This document shows positions 36,001 to 47,414 of a DNA stretch of 64,000 bases, piece by piece. The stretch comes from Paraglomus occultum. Its lineage: Eukaryota > Glomeromycota > Glomeromycetes > Paraglomerales > Paraglomeraceae. The notes beneath the pieces were generated by a model that worked only from the letters and a program-made list of their open reading frames with translations, did no database searches and was not told where the DNA came from. A program made the translations under genes and the position numbers. Position 1 is the first letter of the stretch, and every line of letters starts with the position of its first letter. Where the stretch lies: NCBI GenBank assembly GCA_910592205.1, contig CAJVPJ010000001.1, forward strand, positions 1 to 64,000, read 5' to 3'.

Positions 36001-36968
36001 CTTTTCCTTCTTTCGTCACAGTTAGCAACAAAAGATAATCCCATGTCTCTATAAACTCCATAGCAACGATCCAATCGTCGGTATTATTCTTTACTCGTAT
36101 CGTCGACATTGGAAGTCCTGTTTGTATCCAATACACTGTCAATGTCTGAGCATCATCATCCTTAGTCACCAATGCAGATAAAGTACTCCTAGAATCTATT
36201 GCAATAACATAATCTTCTTCACCATGTTCTCTCTGCCGGGTAGAATCACTTCCAATGTAGTATTCCATTTCTTTTTTTTCGTTATCAAGGTCCCACTGTG
36301 TCAAGTAGTTACTGCATACACATATTAATTTCCCGTTGGTGATGGAGTATCGAACGGGCTTGTGAGGTGCTCGTCTACTGAAAGCATCCTCTGCTGGAAA
36401 AGGCCAATCAAATTCGGTCGTTTTGCCCTCCCAGCGATTTTCACAAGTCTCATAACGATGAACGCCGACATCATTCACAACAACAAATTCACGAGATCGA
36501 AAAAACGCATAGTGAAAGTTGCTGAAACCGCTTGCGCAGGTTTCTTTAGTGAGGCCATATGTGTTTGACGTTGTACTCGAACTTCTTAAATTCTTCAGTT
36601 CTGGTTCGAGTGACGGGTCTTCTTTTTCTCCGAAAGAGATTACAACTACGTTCAAGAAGTATTAATAACGATCGTTTTGAACCAGACATTTATCGCTTTG
36701 CAATGATCGATAATTTACCATTACCGACTGCCAGATATTCATGATCGGAAACAGCAAGTCCTTGATACGCATTACCCTCCCACGTTTCTTTTTTCTTTTC
36801 CGGCGTTTTCTCAGATAAACTCCATACTCTCACTACATCTTTATGGAATGTAGCAACATAGTTTCCCTCCGGTGAAACCACAATAGTTGTAGACTCTATC
36901 TCATTCGTCATCGGCAAACCGATGGCAAGATGTGGTTGAGTATCAGCTTCTTCCCTCACACCCGACAT
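33100..36968 (-). CDS. WD40-type N domain plus TRP-like ion channel
   Basis: Six exons (36968-36719, 36645-34267, 34141-33683, 33615-33440, 33372-33302, 33229-33100) encode 1154 residues. The N-terminal 450 or so residues look like degenerate WD40 repeats (TTIVVSPEGNYVATFHKD, DVVRVWSLS, YLTQWDLDNEKKE). A helical solenoid-like part follows. The C-terminal third has about six hydrophobic helices: FGFYYYILVCMIFIAFAVCF, TVVLAVWHLHLEVRQF, ILGIMVIGFAHALFVL and a last helix VVMTVLFSFFVVIYLMNLFI, with an extracellular pore loop containing NGT/NTS glycosylation sites. This is the ion_trans/TRP layout, with NLFIGLLNNAI after S6. A polar C-terminal tail follows. It probably forms a cation channel in the plasma or vacuolar membrane. 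Ligand and ion are unknown. Confidence 0.78.
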
Positions 36969-38022
36969 TGTAATAACTATAGAAACTTTCTCCGCGGTAG
37001 ACGGATCAACTGTGTTACAAATGAGAGGAAGATCGGACTTGCATAAATGGCTCTAAAAGAAGCTTTCTGTACAACTTTTTATTATTTTTGTTTTTCATCA
37101 TTTAGTTTGTAATCTTAAGTAGTTTCCTGATCAATTATAGCTTGCGGCTTACTTAGCGAAAGTCTTCGCATGTATTTTCGGCTATCTTGAGTTTTGCAGT
37201 CTTTGATATTAAACGGCGGTGTATGCGTAAATTATATCCTTCCGCCAAAATAGCAATAATAAAATCGACTTACGTTGGGTTAAGATAGTAATGTCATGGC
37301 TGAACTTGATAAGCGAATCATTTCCGTCGTCTTTTTTCTTTCTTCAGTATCTATCGGAAGAATTCATTATTAGACGATAGGTTGTGTATTCTACAGACAA
37401 CGTGGCTGAACACCTCCGAGTTGTTCTTCAGGAATAAAGCTAAGGCTGCAATGGCTGTTGTGTACATAACGTCTTAGTCTTTAACCTCGAATTGACGCTA
37501 GCTTAGTAAATTCGTTATTGTCAGCAAACGATTGCTAATAAAAACGTCGCGTCGCCGAATTCTTTAACCATTTGCTTGTTATTTGGAATTGTAAAATAGA
37601 GCTATTTTTAATTAACTATCAAAGTCTGTGGAGTGATAAGAAACTTGTATTAAGGTATTTTTGGCATAAATTATCTTATACATGCATTTTATAAGATATT
37701 AAACTTCCACTGTCTTACAATCATCTTAAGGAGAATCACGTAACCAAAGTTTTATTACAAAACCAAAATTGCCATTCGTATAATGAATGATTGCAGATAT
37801 TAAAAAGGCCTGTATTCTCTATTGTTGTTAACAATCGCGGGGACTATTTCTTTCCGATGGGATTAAATTGGCGAGTAACTCACGGTGCAAGAAACGAATG
37901 CTCCTAGTCGACATAGGACGTTTTCAGCTATATCGAGGAATAAATTATTTGGCTTTCATCGATCCGGTCGAACTAACAATATCCAACCTATAAATCTTGG
38001 CCCGCAGTGAAATTCTCGGGCT

Positions 38023-38103
38023 GCGCTAAATATGATGCATATTCATAATGAAGAGATTCATTAAAGGGATAAAACGTCATTATGACTAGTAGTGAATTCT
38101 CAT
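38023..38103 (-). pseudogene. Broken copy of a TRP-like channel exon
   Basis: GCGCTAAATATGATGCATAT and AATGAAGAGATTCATTAAA, followed by TGACTAGTAGTGAATTCTCAT, match exon 4 of the channel gene (33451-33576) in the same orientation. Relative to that exon the copy has lost the segments between these blocks. Nothing else of the channel is recognisable nearby, so this is a fragment and not a gene. Confidence 0.75.
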
Positions 38104-38436
38104 ATAGTCGCCACTTTGCTTAAAGGTTGTCTACATGACTATTGTTATTTCATACTTGAAGCAAGCAATATGTGTAATAAAAACAAAATTGTAGCACATG
38201 GTTATTTTATTTGCGTAGTAATAAAGCTACTTGGGCTGTCAATCGGTAGCGCCTATGTAGTAGTATAACAAATTTACGTTAATATGACTTTAGTTGACCG
38301 ATTGTAAATAATAGACGAATGAGTTGGAGACGCATTGTTTGAGTGCAAAATGTGATATATTGTTGTGAAATATCTCTTGAAATACTAAGCACGTTAGCCT
38401 ATTGCAAAATTGATTAGGAATACGATTGTGGTCGAC

Positions 38437-38820
38437 ATACAGTACACTCCCTGGACAAAGGTATCCGATGGGAATTTTCGTGTTGTTTTATTTTGTTGTT
38501 TCCAAATTTTATTTCCAAGCTTTTTCATTATCGTTTACAATGCCGAAAGTTCCGAATTAACAGAAGCTGATCGAGGAAAAATTTTAGGTCTGAGAACAGA
38601 TGGAAGCGAGCATTTCAAAAATACCTAATACATTTAAAATTCCGCCATCCACTATACCGTTGTTCGGCAGAATTAGATATTGCTCTGAAAGAGAAATAAT
38701 CACTGATTCCTCATCCAATTTGATTAAGAGCATGCCAAGACGGCTTGAGGCATGCATTTCGAATAATGGATGGCCAAATAAAGGTCTACGCGCAAAACTT
38801 TTCAACCATTCCGATCAATA
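38437..38820 (+). mobile_element. Tc1/mariner-like element, 5' part only
   Basis: A terminus-like TACAGTACACTCCCTGGACA lies at 38438. It is followed at about 38550-38640 by a frame reading ELTEADRGKILGLRTDG, the usual N-terminal helix of Tc1-type transposases, and then by KIPNTFKIPPSTI (helix-turn-helix region) and RRLEACISNNGWPNKG. A frameshift separates the ATG (38538) from this stretch and another stop interrupts it at 38628. No catalytic DDE part and no right terminus are visible, so it is a dead truncated copy. Confidence 0.6.
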
Positions 38821-40479
38821 ATCCAAGAAGAAATTCGTTTATGAGAGCAAACATTTTAAAATGATAAAGTCTGTTGGACAGATTTTGTAAAAAGCAGTTT
38901 GCGAAGCTTTTTCGTAAATAGCTCAATTTCGGTCGTTTTTTATAGCAAACCGTTTTGAGTCACGATACTCGAACTAACGTCATTAATGCATAACCAACGT
39001 GCGTGAATTTCTGTGCATCAATTATCATTGGTCACATTCTGTATACAGGGGAACAATAGTTACATTATGAAAAGGTCTAGAAAAGTTTCTAAGTAACGAT
39101 CAATCGCCGATGTGCTAATAGACGTTATAATTCCATACGTTTAACGTTGTAAACTGTTAGTTAATTATCTGTTATAGATATATCTTAATAAAAAAGGCTT
39201 ATTATACCAATTTTGAAGCCATGTTAGGCTCTCAATATTAGTTAGTTCGTGGGTTGTCATCATAACGAAACAGATTTCAGTAAGGAGGACATAATTGCTG
39301 AACATGACTATAAACCAGAGCAGGAAGAGCAATAATAAAAGCACTGAAGACGAACAAAGCATTAAAAAATAATGTAAGAGCTCAAGAACTAGGTAGAGAG
39401 GAAGCAAGGGGAGGAAGTATGAGGGAAAGTATGAGTTTAAGGGACATAAGTGTCTGTCTTCAAATGGTCATTACTTCTCAACCACTTACCTATTTGCTGA
39501 GATCTTTGGCTCTTTAGACTCACAATAAAGTGGAAAAAAATATGGTCTAAAAATATGGTACCCTATCATAGCTCGAATAAAACAGAATTTGCAAAATTTA
39601 AAAATTTTTACCTAAAATTTTTTTGAAAATATTTTTTAAATTACGCATTACTCTTTAACCACGTATCCGCTCACCAACAAGTTAGCTCATTTAAATGTTC
39701 AGAACAAGATGAATGATGTTTTATAATAGCCAAAATGCAAGTAACATAGTAGTAATGTTCTTAAAATTACATTACAAAAATAAATGTTAAATTTGCCAAA
39801 AATAAGCCTACAGATTAAGGGATACTAGCAGGAGCTGGTGAAGGAAAATCTCGCACTGCACAGGAATTGCCAAATTTGTTGATCAAATATACAAATGGGG
39901 GTAATGATTAGTCAGATTAGAACGAAGAAAGTTTTTTCTTCTTTGTTATGGATGAACAGACAGTTGATATGGCTCTCTCACAGTCTAGGATAGAGGTGGT
40001 CAAAAAACATTCAAAGATCGTGTTGCCTTGACTGGGGCAAAGTATGTAATTGACAAAAAATAATAAAGCAAGGCCTATTACTTGTTATAAAGAACTAAGA
40101 GAACTATAATAATACGAGAGTTTCTATTATTTTAGACAATGTGTGAGATTGTTTGTTAATAATAAAAGATAATAATGCGAAATTATTTTTCAGAAAAGTG
40201 ACTATGAAAACGTTAAATAGTTTAAAGCATCAAATTCTTCGAAATAATATTGAAAACAAGCACCAGTCTAACATTATCCAATACTTTCAGTGATCATTTA
40301 TCTTATTTTTTTTTCAGCTTAAAAACTTTTACTGCTTTTCCTTGCGTGTTAATACGAAATAAACCGCTTTTTAATCAAATTCGCTATAGTGTATGTCACA
40401 TGATATATTATTAAATACACTATATGGTGAGATTTCTTTTTTGTGTATAGCTCGTTATAGTGTAGAAAACTGTTGGATT

Positions 40480-40512
40480 TTGTGTCTCCACTATAAAGAG
40501 AGCCACTGTGTA
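40480..40512. repeat. Possible transposon right end
   Basis: CCACTATAAAGAGAGCCACTGTG resembles other pogo-like ends in this window in its TATAAAGAGAG core and terminal CACTG. The left partner is not seen. The assignment is weak. Confidence 0.25.
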
Positions 40513-40957
40513 CGCATTAACTTTCGTAAATAATAACCACCCGTTTACTATGAAGAGTTGGGAAAGGCACGACTAAGAAAACTATAAACCGCACGCTATC
40601 AAATTAGTGATATGTGTGACCAGCACAAAGTTTTTGTAACATGTTGGTCACGTGGCTTAAGGTAAGAAGATAAACACGTGCACTGCGCGCTAAACTTCTA
40701 TTTACTATGCATTCCGGCCGTTTGTTATTGAGTTTGAACTCTCACGAAAACATTTATATAATAACGTTCCTTAATATTAATAGACTTGACAGAAATTAAT
40801 CTTTGACTGAAGGTTGTTGTCCCGCGTCGCGTTATGCTACACGTGAAGGGGCAACATTCTCCTCCTCAGGTCACGTGGTTAATATAAAAATTAATGAAGT
40901 AAATTTCTTACCCGCCAAAATTTTTGTTAAACATTCTTTGTTTTTATCACTACAAAA

Positions 40958-41395
40958 ATGCAAGCAAACTGGGAGACGCTCGAAGTATTACCTTCACACA
41001 ATCTCGTAGTTGTTCCGGAAAGTAATAAAGTCAGAGCACACTTGAAATCACTGCCCTCGACAGATATTACTTTCGGATCGAGGATAGGAGAATGTGGCAG
41101 CCTAAATCAAAGATGCAGAGTATATATACCGCCTGAAAAAGAGGATGTTATACCGAAGCGTGCTGATCAGAGTAAGTTGTTTAGAAAGTATGGGGGTGGA
41201 ATATTGTGAACGTGAGGGGGGTAAGGCAAGGATTGCTGTGCAGAAACAAAAGTATTAGGTTATCAGGGCATGAAGAATTGTCTGAATTTTCATCAAATTT
41301 CAACAGTTATCAAACCACCTCTTCCGGACAAGTTGTTGGCTGAACTTTACAGAAAACGAGAGAAACAACTAGCGGCGAAGGTAGAGAATAAATAA
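40958..41395 (+). CDS. Unknown 100-residue protein
   Basis: Two exons, 40958-41171 and 41307-41395, join in phase 1 across a GTAAGT...ACAG intron and give 100 residues. The N-terminal part begins MQANWETLEVLPSHNLVVVP and contains HLKSLPSTDITFGSRIGE. The C-terminal exon reads IKPPLPDKLLAELYRKREKQ and ends in a charged helix. There is no signal peptide, membrane segment or metal-binding pattern. A conserved-looking proline/leucine motif before a basic helix suggests a small subunit or adaptor, but I do not recognise the family. Support is the good splice signals, the continuity of charge pattern and a normal start context. Confidence 0.6.
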
Positions 41396-43132
41396 CTGAC
41401 ACACATTTTGTATCGTATGAATTGATCGAATTTTAACAGATTTGCCAGGAATGATATTGAATGCTAACTGCTTCTTTAACTTTTATTTCCGGCCACGTAA
41501 TTAACTGTACAGCCAATAGAAACATTAATTCCAACAACCTTTCCAACGGCTCACACTAAATCCCCGTGTAATCCCACTGCCTCATCTCCCCGCTCATCCT
41601 CATTCCCCAATCAAAACATGTCTCTGTCTCATTCATCATCACACAATCCGCCTCTTAAGCGCAATTCAGATACGGTGAAAGATGATGAGGATGGTAAGTC
41701 GGAAGAAGAATATATCACTCGTTTATGGACCATGAGAGATGTTGCTTTGCGACAGAGCGCATCGCGAACGAACAGGGCGAATAAGAGAAGTAGGAGGAGA
41801 TAGGAGAAGAGGGGAAAGGGAGGAAAGAGAAGCGGGTGAATGAAGGTAGGAGAAAACTTGGAAAGTCGTTTGTAATTTGGTGGTTAGGAGGAAGTAATGC
41901 TATCAGATTGTAGAAAACAAGTATGTATATCTTAATTTGTGGAAATTGTACTTAAAAAACAAAGGATTTAGTGTTTCTACAGCCGACAAAACGACATGTC
42001 CAAAGAATAATAATAATGTAATTGAAACACTGCCATCGGATGAAATTATGGAAGGGTATTATGTGAGCTTAACTGTCGAGCGAAATTATACTGCAGCAAA
42101 ATTTCCAAAGTCTGTTTAGTCCACTTGAAAGGCTTAGTTACTTGGCAACAGTGATCGTTTCAGAATCCGCTGTCAGAACTTTGAAAATAATGATTTTTTT
42201 TCAGTTTGACTCTAAGGCAATTTCGTAGCTCATAACAAATTCTGGTCAGAACGTATGTTGATTATTCGGCGCTCGACAGCTGTTCTTTTTACGGTCTGAA
42301 GATTACATAACTGTGAAGTTACTGGATCAACATTACTAAGCGGTCTATTGTCTCTACAGGAAATCGCATGACGGCTTAGGGGTAGGATCATGTTGAGCGT
42401 AATACTATAGTAGCAGATGACCAAATCTTTTTTAGTCAACGGAATAAGGATTTGATTTATTGACTAACAGATTTCTATTTATCATCGGGGTGTTATTACT
42501 AAGAAAGGAATTCTCGGAATTTTTTGGCCAAGACCGCTTTATATCTACCGCTTCCTGTAATTATTTATTTTTCTTTTCATATTTATTGAAGAGTCATCCA
42601 TTCTCTCGTAACAAATGAATAAAGAAGTGCTTCAATCAGAAGAATGGTAATAACAAATGTAACATAATGGAGCTTTTGAGAGTGTCATAAAGTAGATGAA
42701 GATATCTCGATGCTCTAAGACATGCAAAGAGTTTAAAGAATTAAATCTATTTCATCTGAGAATAGTAGCAAATAAGATATTGAAAACATCCACCTCAATT
42801 CCAAATCACGGAACAACAAGCGAAATTGAATTAACAAATTTGGAACGAAACTTGGCATGAAAAGAAATAAACTCGAGAAAACAAATAGATCAATCGATCC
42901 TTCGAAAAAGCGTAAACTTATCTAGTTCCGTTGTGCTCGAAGCACTGTATTATTATAGTTTATTATTATTCCCTACATGCTTATTAATAAATGGATATCG
43001 CATGTGCTCGGAACATACATTCCTCATCGAACATTAAAATGTTCTGGGTTCGACAATGCAATATATTGGTCACGAGGATCATCAAATCTTAGATTTCACA
43101 TTTTCAATTCATTCCGTCATAAAATATAAAAA
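41396..43132. other. Intergenic, one doubtful small open frame
   Basis: Only the 61-codon frame at 41618 is worth noting and is listed separately. The remainder, including 41937-42119, has no recognisable coding features. Confidence 0.4.
41618..41803 (+). CDS. Doubtful small basic protein, 61 aa
   Basis: An ATG-initiated frame after a C-rich leader encodes a Ser-rich start, an acidic middle (KDDEDGKSEEEYITRLW) and a strongly basic end (RTNRANKRSRRR). The composition is less random than neighbouring frames and would suit a nuclear peptide or the first exon of a gene. No domain is recognised and no partner exon was found. Confidence 0.25.
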   Translation: MSLSHSSSHNPPLKRNSDTVKDDEDGKSEEEYITRLWTMRDVALRQSASRTNRANKRSRRR

Positions 43133-44458
43133 ATGAATAGCTTAAAAGACGAATTAGAGAAGTCAGGTTGGTAGGTTTATCAACATTCTAATTAAAGCCA
43201 TCATAATAGTATATATTATATTATTGTAACCCTCAACTGCACACCAAACAAACCCCTCCCTCCTTCTGTCTTGCAGGTTTCTAAACGAAGAAGGCATTTC
43301 TCAGATAGCTGATACGCTCGAATGCGACATTGAAGCTCTTACGGTCCAACAAATTATTGCAGAAGCGTTAAATGTTAATAAAAGTTTCATAAATGATGTT
43401 TACAATGTCACCTTCTTGAACTCAGAGGGAGCTCGTCAATTCATTATTTTCCACAGACGGATCTTCGCCACATATCATCTGGTTCATTGCCACGAGATAT
43501 CACAACAAAGTCTCATGTTTCATCGCCTTTAGTTCTCCAAATTCTCTCCATTACAAATTTGTCGACGCCACAACAGAATCAATCGAATTTTCCACGGCTT
43601 TTGCAGATAGAGTTTACCGATGGAAAGAAGAAAGTCAAAGGGTTCGAGATGTTAGGAGAGGTAGAAGGAATCACGTGAGTAATTTAATAACGATAAAAAG
43701 AAGGGAAGAATCCAGATTGGGGACGGTATTGTATAATTCATCATTTAATTTTCTTATTCTATTGCTTAGCCTGAATACCCCGCCGGGTATAAAAGTCTCT
43801 GTTCAAAAGAATATTGTCATTCGAGACAATTTTCTTCTGTTGGGGCCTGGTATGCTGAAAATTCTAGGCGGAGAAGTCGATGAATTAACAAAAGAATGGA
43901 AGGCAGGAAAGGTCGTAATGAACGCATAAATTAAACTCAGGAGGGAAATATAGCTTAATTCTATACAACATTTGGAAAGCGTTTTGTTACGCGTTATTCT
44001 CCGTTCAAGCAAAGGGATCTACCAGCTCTCGCAATTGCGTCCAAAAGTAACAAAGCTTTATTTCTTTTTTGTTTTCTATCTTGTAGCAATTCATCAATCG
44101 CTCCCATAAGGGTGCAAAGAAAACGGGTAATACATCCACTCAAGAAGATGGACCTCCCCCGTTTGTTCCCTTTAAAGTTAAAAGTACAAACAGACCTCCT
44201 TTGACGAATGTGAGTCCAAATAATAATGACAGCAATAATTTAGGGCCCCGGCAGCAATCTTTGCAACAGCAACAAAGTCAACAAAGTGGACGAGGGGGGA
44301 GTAGAGGGGGAAGAGGCGATGGAGGTTCGCGGGGACGCGGTGGAAATGGGGGACGCGGTGGAAATGGCAGACGTGGTAGTAGTGGTGGTAGTAGTGGTGG
44401 TGGTGGTGCTAATAGACGTGGGGGACGTGGACGGGGTGGAAATCGCGGGCGATGGTAG
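43133..44458 (+). CDS. TDRD3: Short TDRD3 homologue (RMI1-N/OB fold plus RGG tail)
   Basis: Five exons (43133-43170, 43277-43373, 43457-43674, 43770-43911, 44087-44458) give 288 residues. A helical N part (WFLNEEGISQIADTLE, IIAEALN) is followed by DLRHISSGSLPRDI and an OB-fold of the RMI1/TDRD3 type: LLQIEFTDGKKKVKGFEML, LNTPPGIKV, NFLLLGPGMLKILGGEV. EDGPPPFVPFKVK matches the GGPPPFVPF motif of animal TDRD3. The last 60 residues are almost pure RGG/GGR. In animals TDRD3 pairs with topoisomerase 3-beta on RNA and at R-loops. The UBA and Tudor domains of animal TDRD3 are absent here and the RGG region takes the C terminus. The distinction from RMI1 rests on the GPPPFVPF motif and the RGG tail. 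Confidence 0.82.
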
Positions 44459-46835
44459 CATTTAGTAAAAGCATTTGTGTGTTGAGATATTTAGACGAGA
44501 ATGAAGACTGTAATATTTCTTATGCAAATGACAGAACGCTTCTCCAAACGACAAAAGTAATGAATACTCAATGGGATCGGTTGAAAATATAAATAATTCA
44601 GCAGAGTCATCCATAACGGGGCGAATAGCCTATTAATCATATCGTTATAGGGCAGGAATCAGTCTTGTAAATGGTATATTTCAAAATGTTGAATATGATG
44701 ACGTTTACGGATAATTATCGTCAAGTGCCAGTATAGCTTGCCTTACCTCATATTCAATGTGTTCTGAATTGACAAAACACAATAGTGTGGATTATCAGGA
44801 CTGTTATACATAAGTATTAGAAGAATATAGCCCTATACGTGTATATCACGTGATTCGGTATAATATTAAGATCACAATTAGCATAAAGTCAATTTATGCA
44901 ATTAATAATCATACTTATTGAAGTTTAGTAAATGTAGGAGCGCTTTCTTTATTTGCATTTGACGTTATACGTTTCTCTTCCAACCGCTAAATACCCGTCG
45001 AAACTCGCTTGATCGCGAGATGTTGTTCAATTTACGCTTCTAATAAGATTACGTTTAATTTTTCAAGTTATCAGCGTTTGAAAGAGAATATCAGATCAAT
45101 TGCGTTCATGTGATTTACCTCTTCAATGCACGAATTCATCATATTTAAAAAATACAACGCTGACACTCGTATGACCAAAAATCGTACGATACTCATCTGC
45201 GACCGCCAATCACTATTCTATTTTATCACGTGATACAGCTTCGTATAAAGCGAACAGTAGCATATGTAAACGTTATTATTATAACGAGGGAATTTTAAAA
45301 ACGAAATTCGTATAACAAGGTTCGACTGTAGACTTTATGTTGCATCTTGGTGTAACATAATGTCCGAGAATACTGCTGTACTGTATACAAGGGAAAATCA
45401 AAACTGGGAACAGGGAACTGGGATACAAGGGGGAAGACATAACTGAGGTACGACTGTATGTGTTACTGATAAAGAACTGGAGATTATCTTTATGCTATTT
45501 GGTTGTTCTCGTGTTTTAAAACAACCCTGCGCAAGCAACTTTGATATAGACTCGCAACAATAATTTGACGGGTGCAAGCCATAATGTATGCCATTTAGAA
45601 GATAGATATCATGGCGCTAAACTTTGCGAGTTCTGTATTAGTAAATATGATCATCGCTTTACATTTAGTTTACAGTAGCTGATGAGCGTAATTGCCGCAT
45701 CGCAATACGAGTTTAACTAATTAATTTGCATTAAACGTAAATTTCCAATTCGAATACAATTGGCCTGTACTCATGGATAAGTTATGGCTTAAAGTTCGAC
45801 TTAACCTTATTCAAAGTAGTTATGATAAGCATACCTTATTTGATTGGAAGAGTAGCAAAAATCGCGTTCTATTATGGAGTGAGATAAACAAAGTTTCATC
45901 ATGTGATCTAAATTACTTTAAACAGCAAGTACTATAATAATGTCGTAGTAGCGCTGAAAACGACGTATAGAATTCCCTCTTTATTTTTGGAACGCCCAAA
46001 GTTTTTATAGTTTCAAATCCGGACCTCTATAATGTAGAGGCTCTGAATGATGACGGCATCCACTGTTCAAGTGCATAATTTATCGTTATTGTATTCTTCT
46101 TTAATCATATTAATATTACGCCTCGTCATTCTTGGCAATCTTCATCGTTACATCAGCGAGCGCCACGATTTCCTTATCCGGGTATTTAGGTCCCAAGCGA
46201 AAATCGTCCTAAAATATACAACAATTCCCGAAAAGTCGTTAGTTTATCGAGGATTTCATCGATCGGCCGATCGCATGACACATACACATTTTTACACTGT
46301 TATTATTATTATTGGCCCGGGCAGAGTTCGGACCGCGGTGCATTATTTTATTCACACAAAATGTGGAACATGATTTTATTCCCGCCCCTTCACTCATATC
46401 CCACGTAATAAAGATGAGTCAACTGATTAACTTTTTAGCGATAATCAAATAAAATTGACTTAGTGCCAACTAACTAAAGTTGGCATTGATTAATTCGATT
46501 GAGTTGGCCCATTTGATTGACTCGAGTTGTTGCAAACGATTAACCGACGGATTGTTTGATTTTTCGGTTTCCCCTTCCCGGCTGATTCGTTCAGCCGACC
46601 GAATACGTCTTTGTTACTAATGCGAATTTAGTATACAGAATGTGAACACAAATGACGTTGCTTACCAAAACCGAATATCATCTGCTGTCAAACAGCCAAA
46701 CAAAAACGTTTATGCGATATTTCGTTTGTGGGGTTCTAACTATATATATATAAGCATGATCGTGAAAATAATTAGGCTTTATAGAACAAGCTTTATTTTT
46801 TCTGTTTGTTCTCATACATTCGCTGTGTTTATAAA
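44459..46835. other. Intergenic region with transposon-like ends
   Basis: No supported gene. Two sequences ending in pogo-like termini occur at 45290-45330 (AAGGTTCGACTGTA) and 45430-45460 (GAGGTACGACTGTAT). The frame at 46047-46373 is hydrophobic, lacks motifs and has no splice support, so I leave it out. Confidence 0.4.
45290..45460. repeat. Two pogo-like right ends
   Basis: Two sites read in the minus direction as CAGTCGAACCTTGTTATACG and CAGTCGTACCTCAGTTATG. They differ in sequence but share the CAGTCG start and a following pyrimidine-rich plus TTATA/TTATG pattern. Neither has a visible left partner. Confidence 0.3.
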
Positions 46836-47414
46836 ATGACTCAAATTCCTGAAAAACCGGAACGAAATAATAGCGAAACTGCTTCTGAATCACAAAGTGC
46901 GCCGATCCCAGAACAGACTCTACAGACACCACCACAAATGAATTTTCAAACGTCAGATGTGAAAACTTCAGAATCTACAACAATTACACCAACGTCCTCG
47001 AATGCGCTACCGGCTCCACATTCCATTTCGATACCGCCGGCAATTTATAATGCGCATTCAAGTCCAGACTCAAATTATGCAAACCTGTATACATACAAGT
47101 ATGGAAACGTGCACTTTCAACCGTCAGCTGAACCGCCGCCACCATACAGCTCAGTCGTGCCTGCGCGCGCCTCCACTTCTTCACGACCGCACATTGTAAA
47201 TATAGTGGATGAGGAACGTCAATCAGGAAGACGACAGGGGAGAAGGAAACGCCAAAATTGTTCACCGTTACCTCGCTGGGTCATCGTTCTGATCGTGATA
47301 ATCTTAATACCCCTCATTATATCCATTACGTCGGTGAAGATTAGCGGCAAAGATCCTTTTGATGGGACTTACAGTACAGACACAAATCAACCGCAAAAAG
47401 ATTCGATGACATAA
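46836..47414 (+). CDS. Single-pass membrane protein with PPxY motif, 192 aa
   Basis: One exon. Residues 1-145 are hydrophilic, Ser/Thr/Pro-rich and without a signal peptide. They contain EPPPPYSS at 99-106, a PPxY motif of the type bound by WW domains of NEDD4/Rsp5 ligases. A basic patch (RRQGRRKRQ) precedes one hydrophobic helix WVIVLIVIILIPLIISITSV (148-167), and a short polar tail of about 25 residues follows. The likely topology is cytosolic N terminus with a lumenal or outside tail. Fungal PPxY membrane proteins act as adaptors that bring Rsp5 to cargo (Bsd2, Tre1 and similar), so that role is plausible but inferred from layout only. The stop lies 98 bases from the convergent NTE1 end. 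Confidence 0.7.
   Translation: MTQIPEKPERNNSETASESQSAPIPEQTLQTPPQMNFQTSDVKTSESTTITPTSSNALPAPHSISIPPAIYNAHSSPDSNYANLYTYKYGNVHFQPSAEPPPPYSSVVPARASTSSRPHIVNIVDEERQSGRRQGRRKRQNCSPLPRWVIVLIVIILIPLIISITSVKISGKDPFDGTYSTDTNQPQKDSMT

Larger units (their letters stand above)
36969..40957. other. Intergenic region with gene and transposon relics
   Basis: No intact gene was found. Besides the channel-exon fragment (38023-38103) and the Tc1-like relic (38437-38820), there is a possible transposon end at 40480-40512 with CACTATAAAGAGAGCCACTG. The remaining sequence is AT-rich and closed in all frames. Confidence 0.4.

Noticed and set aside
38584-38805. 73-codon minus-strand frame opposite the Tc1 relic
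   Set aside because: It is the antisense of the transposase-like frame, which has the better match to a known family.
44240-44461. Thr/Ser-rich minus-strand frame
   Set aside because: It is the shadow of the RGG-coding exon of the TDRD3 homologue.
46047-46373. 108-codon hydrophobic open frame
   Set aside because: Low-complexity hydrophobic runs and a random-looking tail, with no domain or splice partner. It probably reflects AT-rich sequence.
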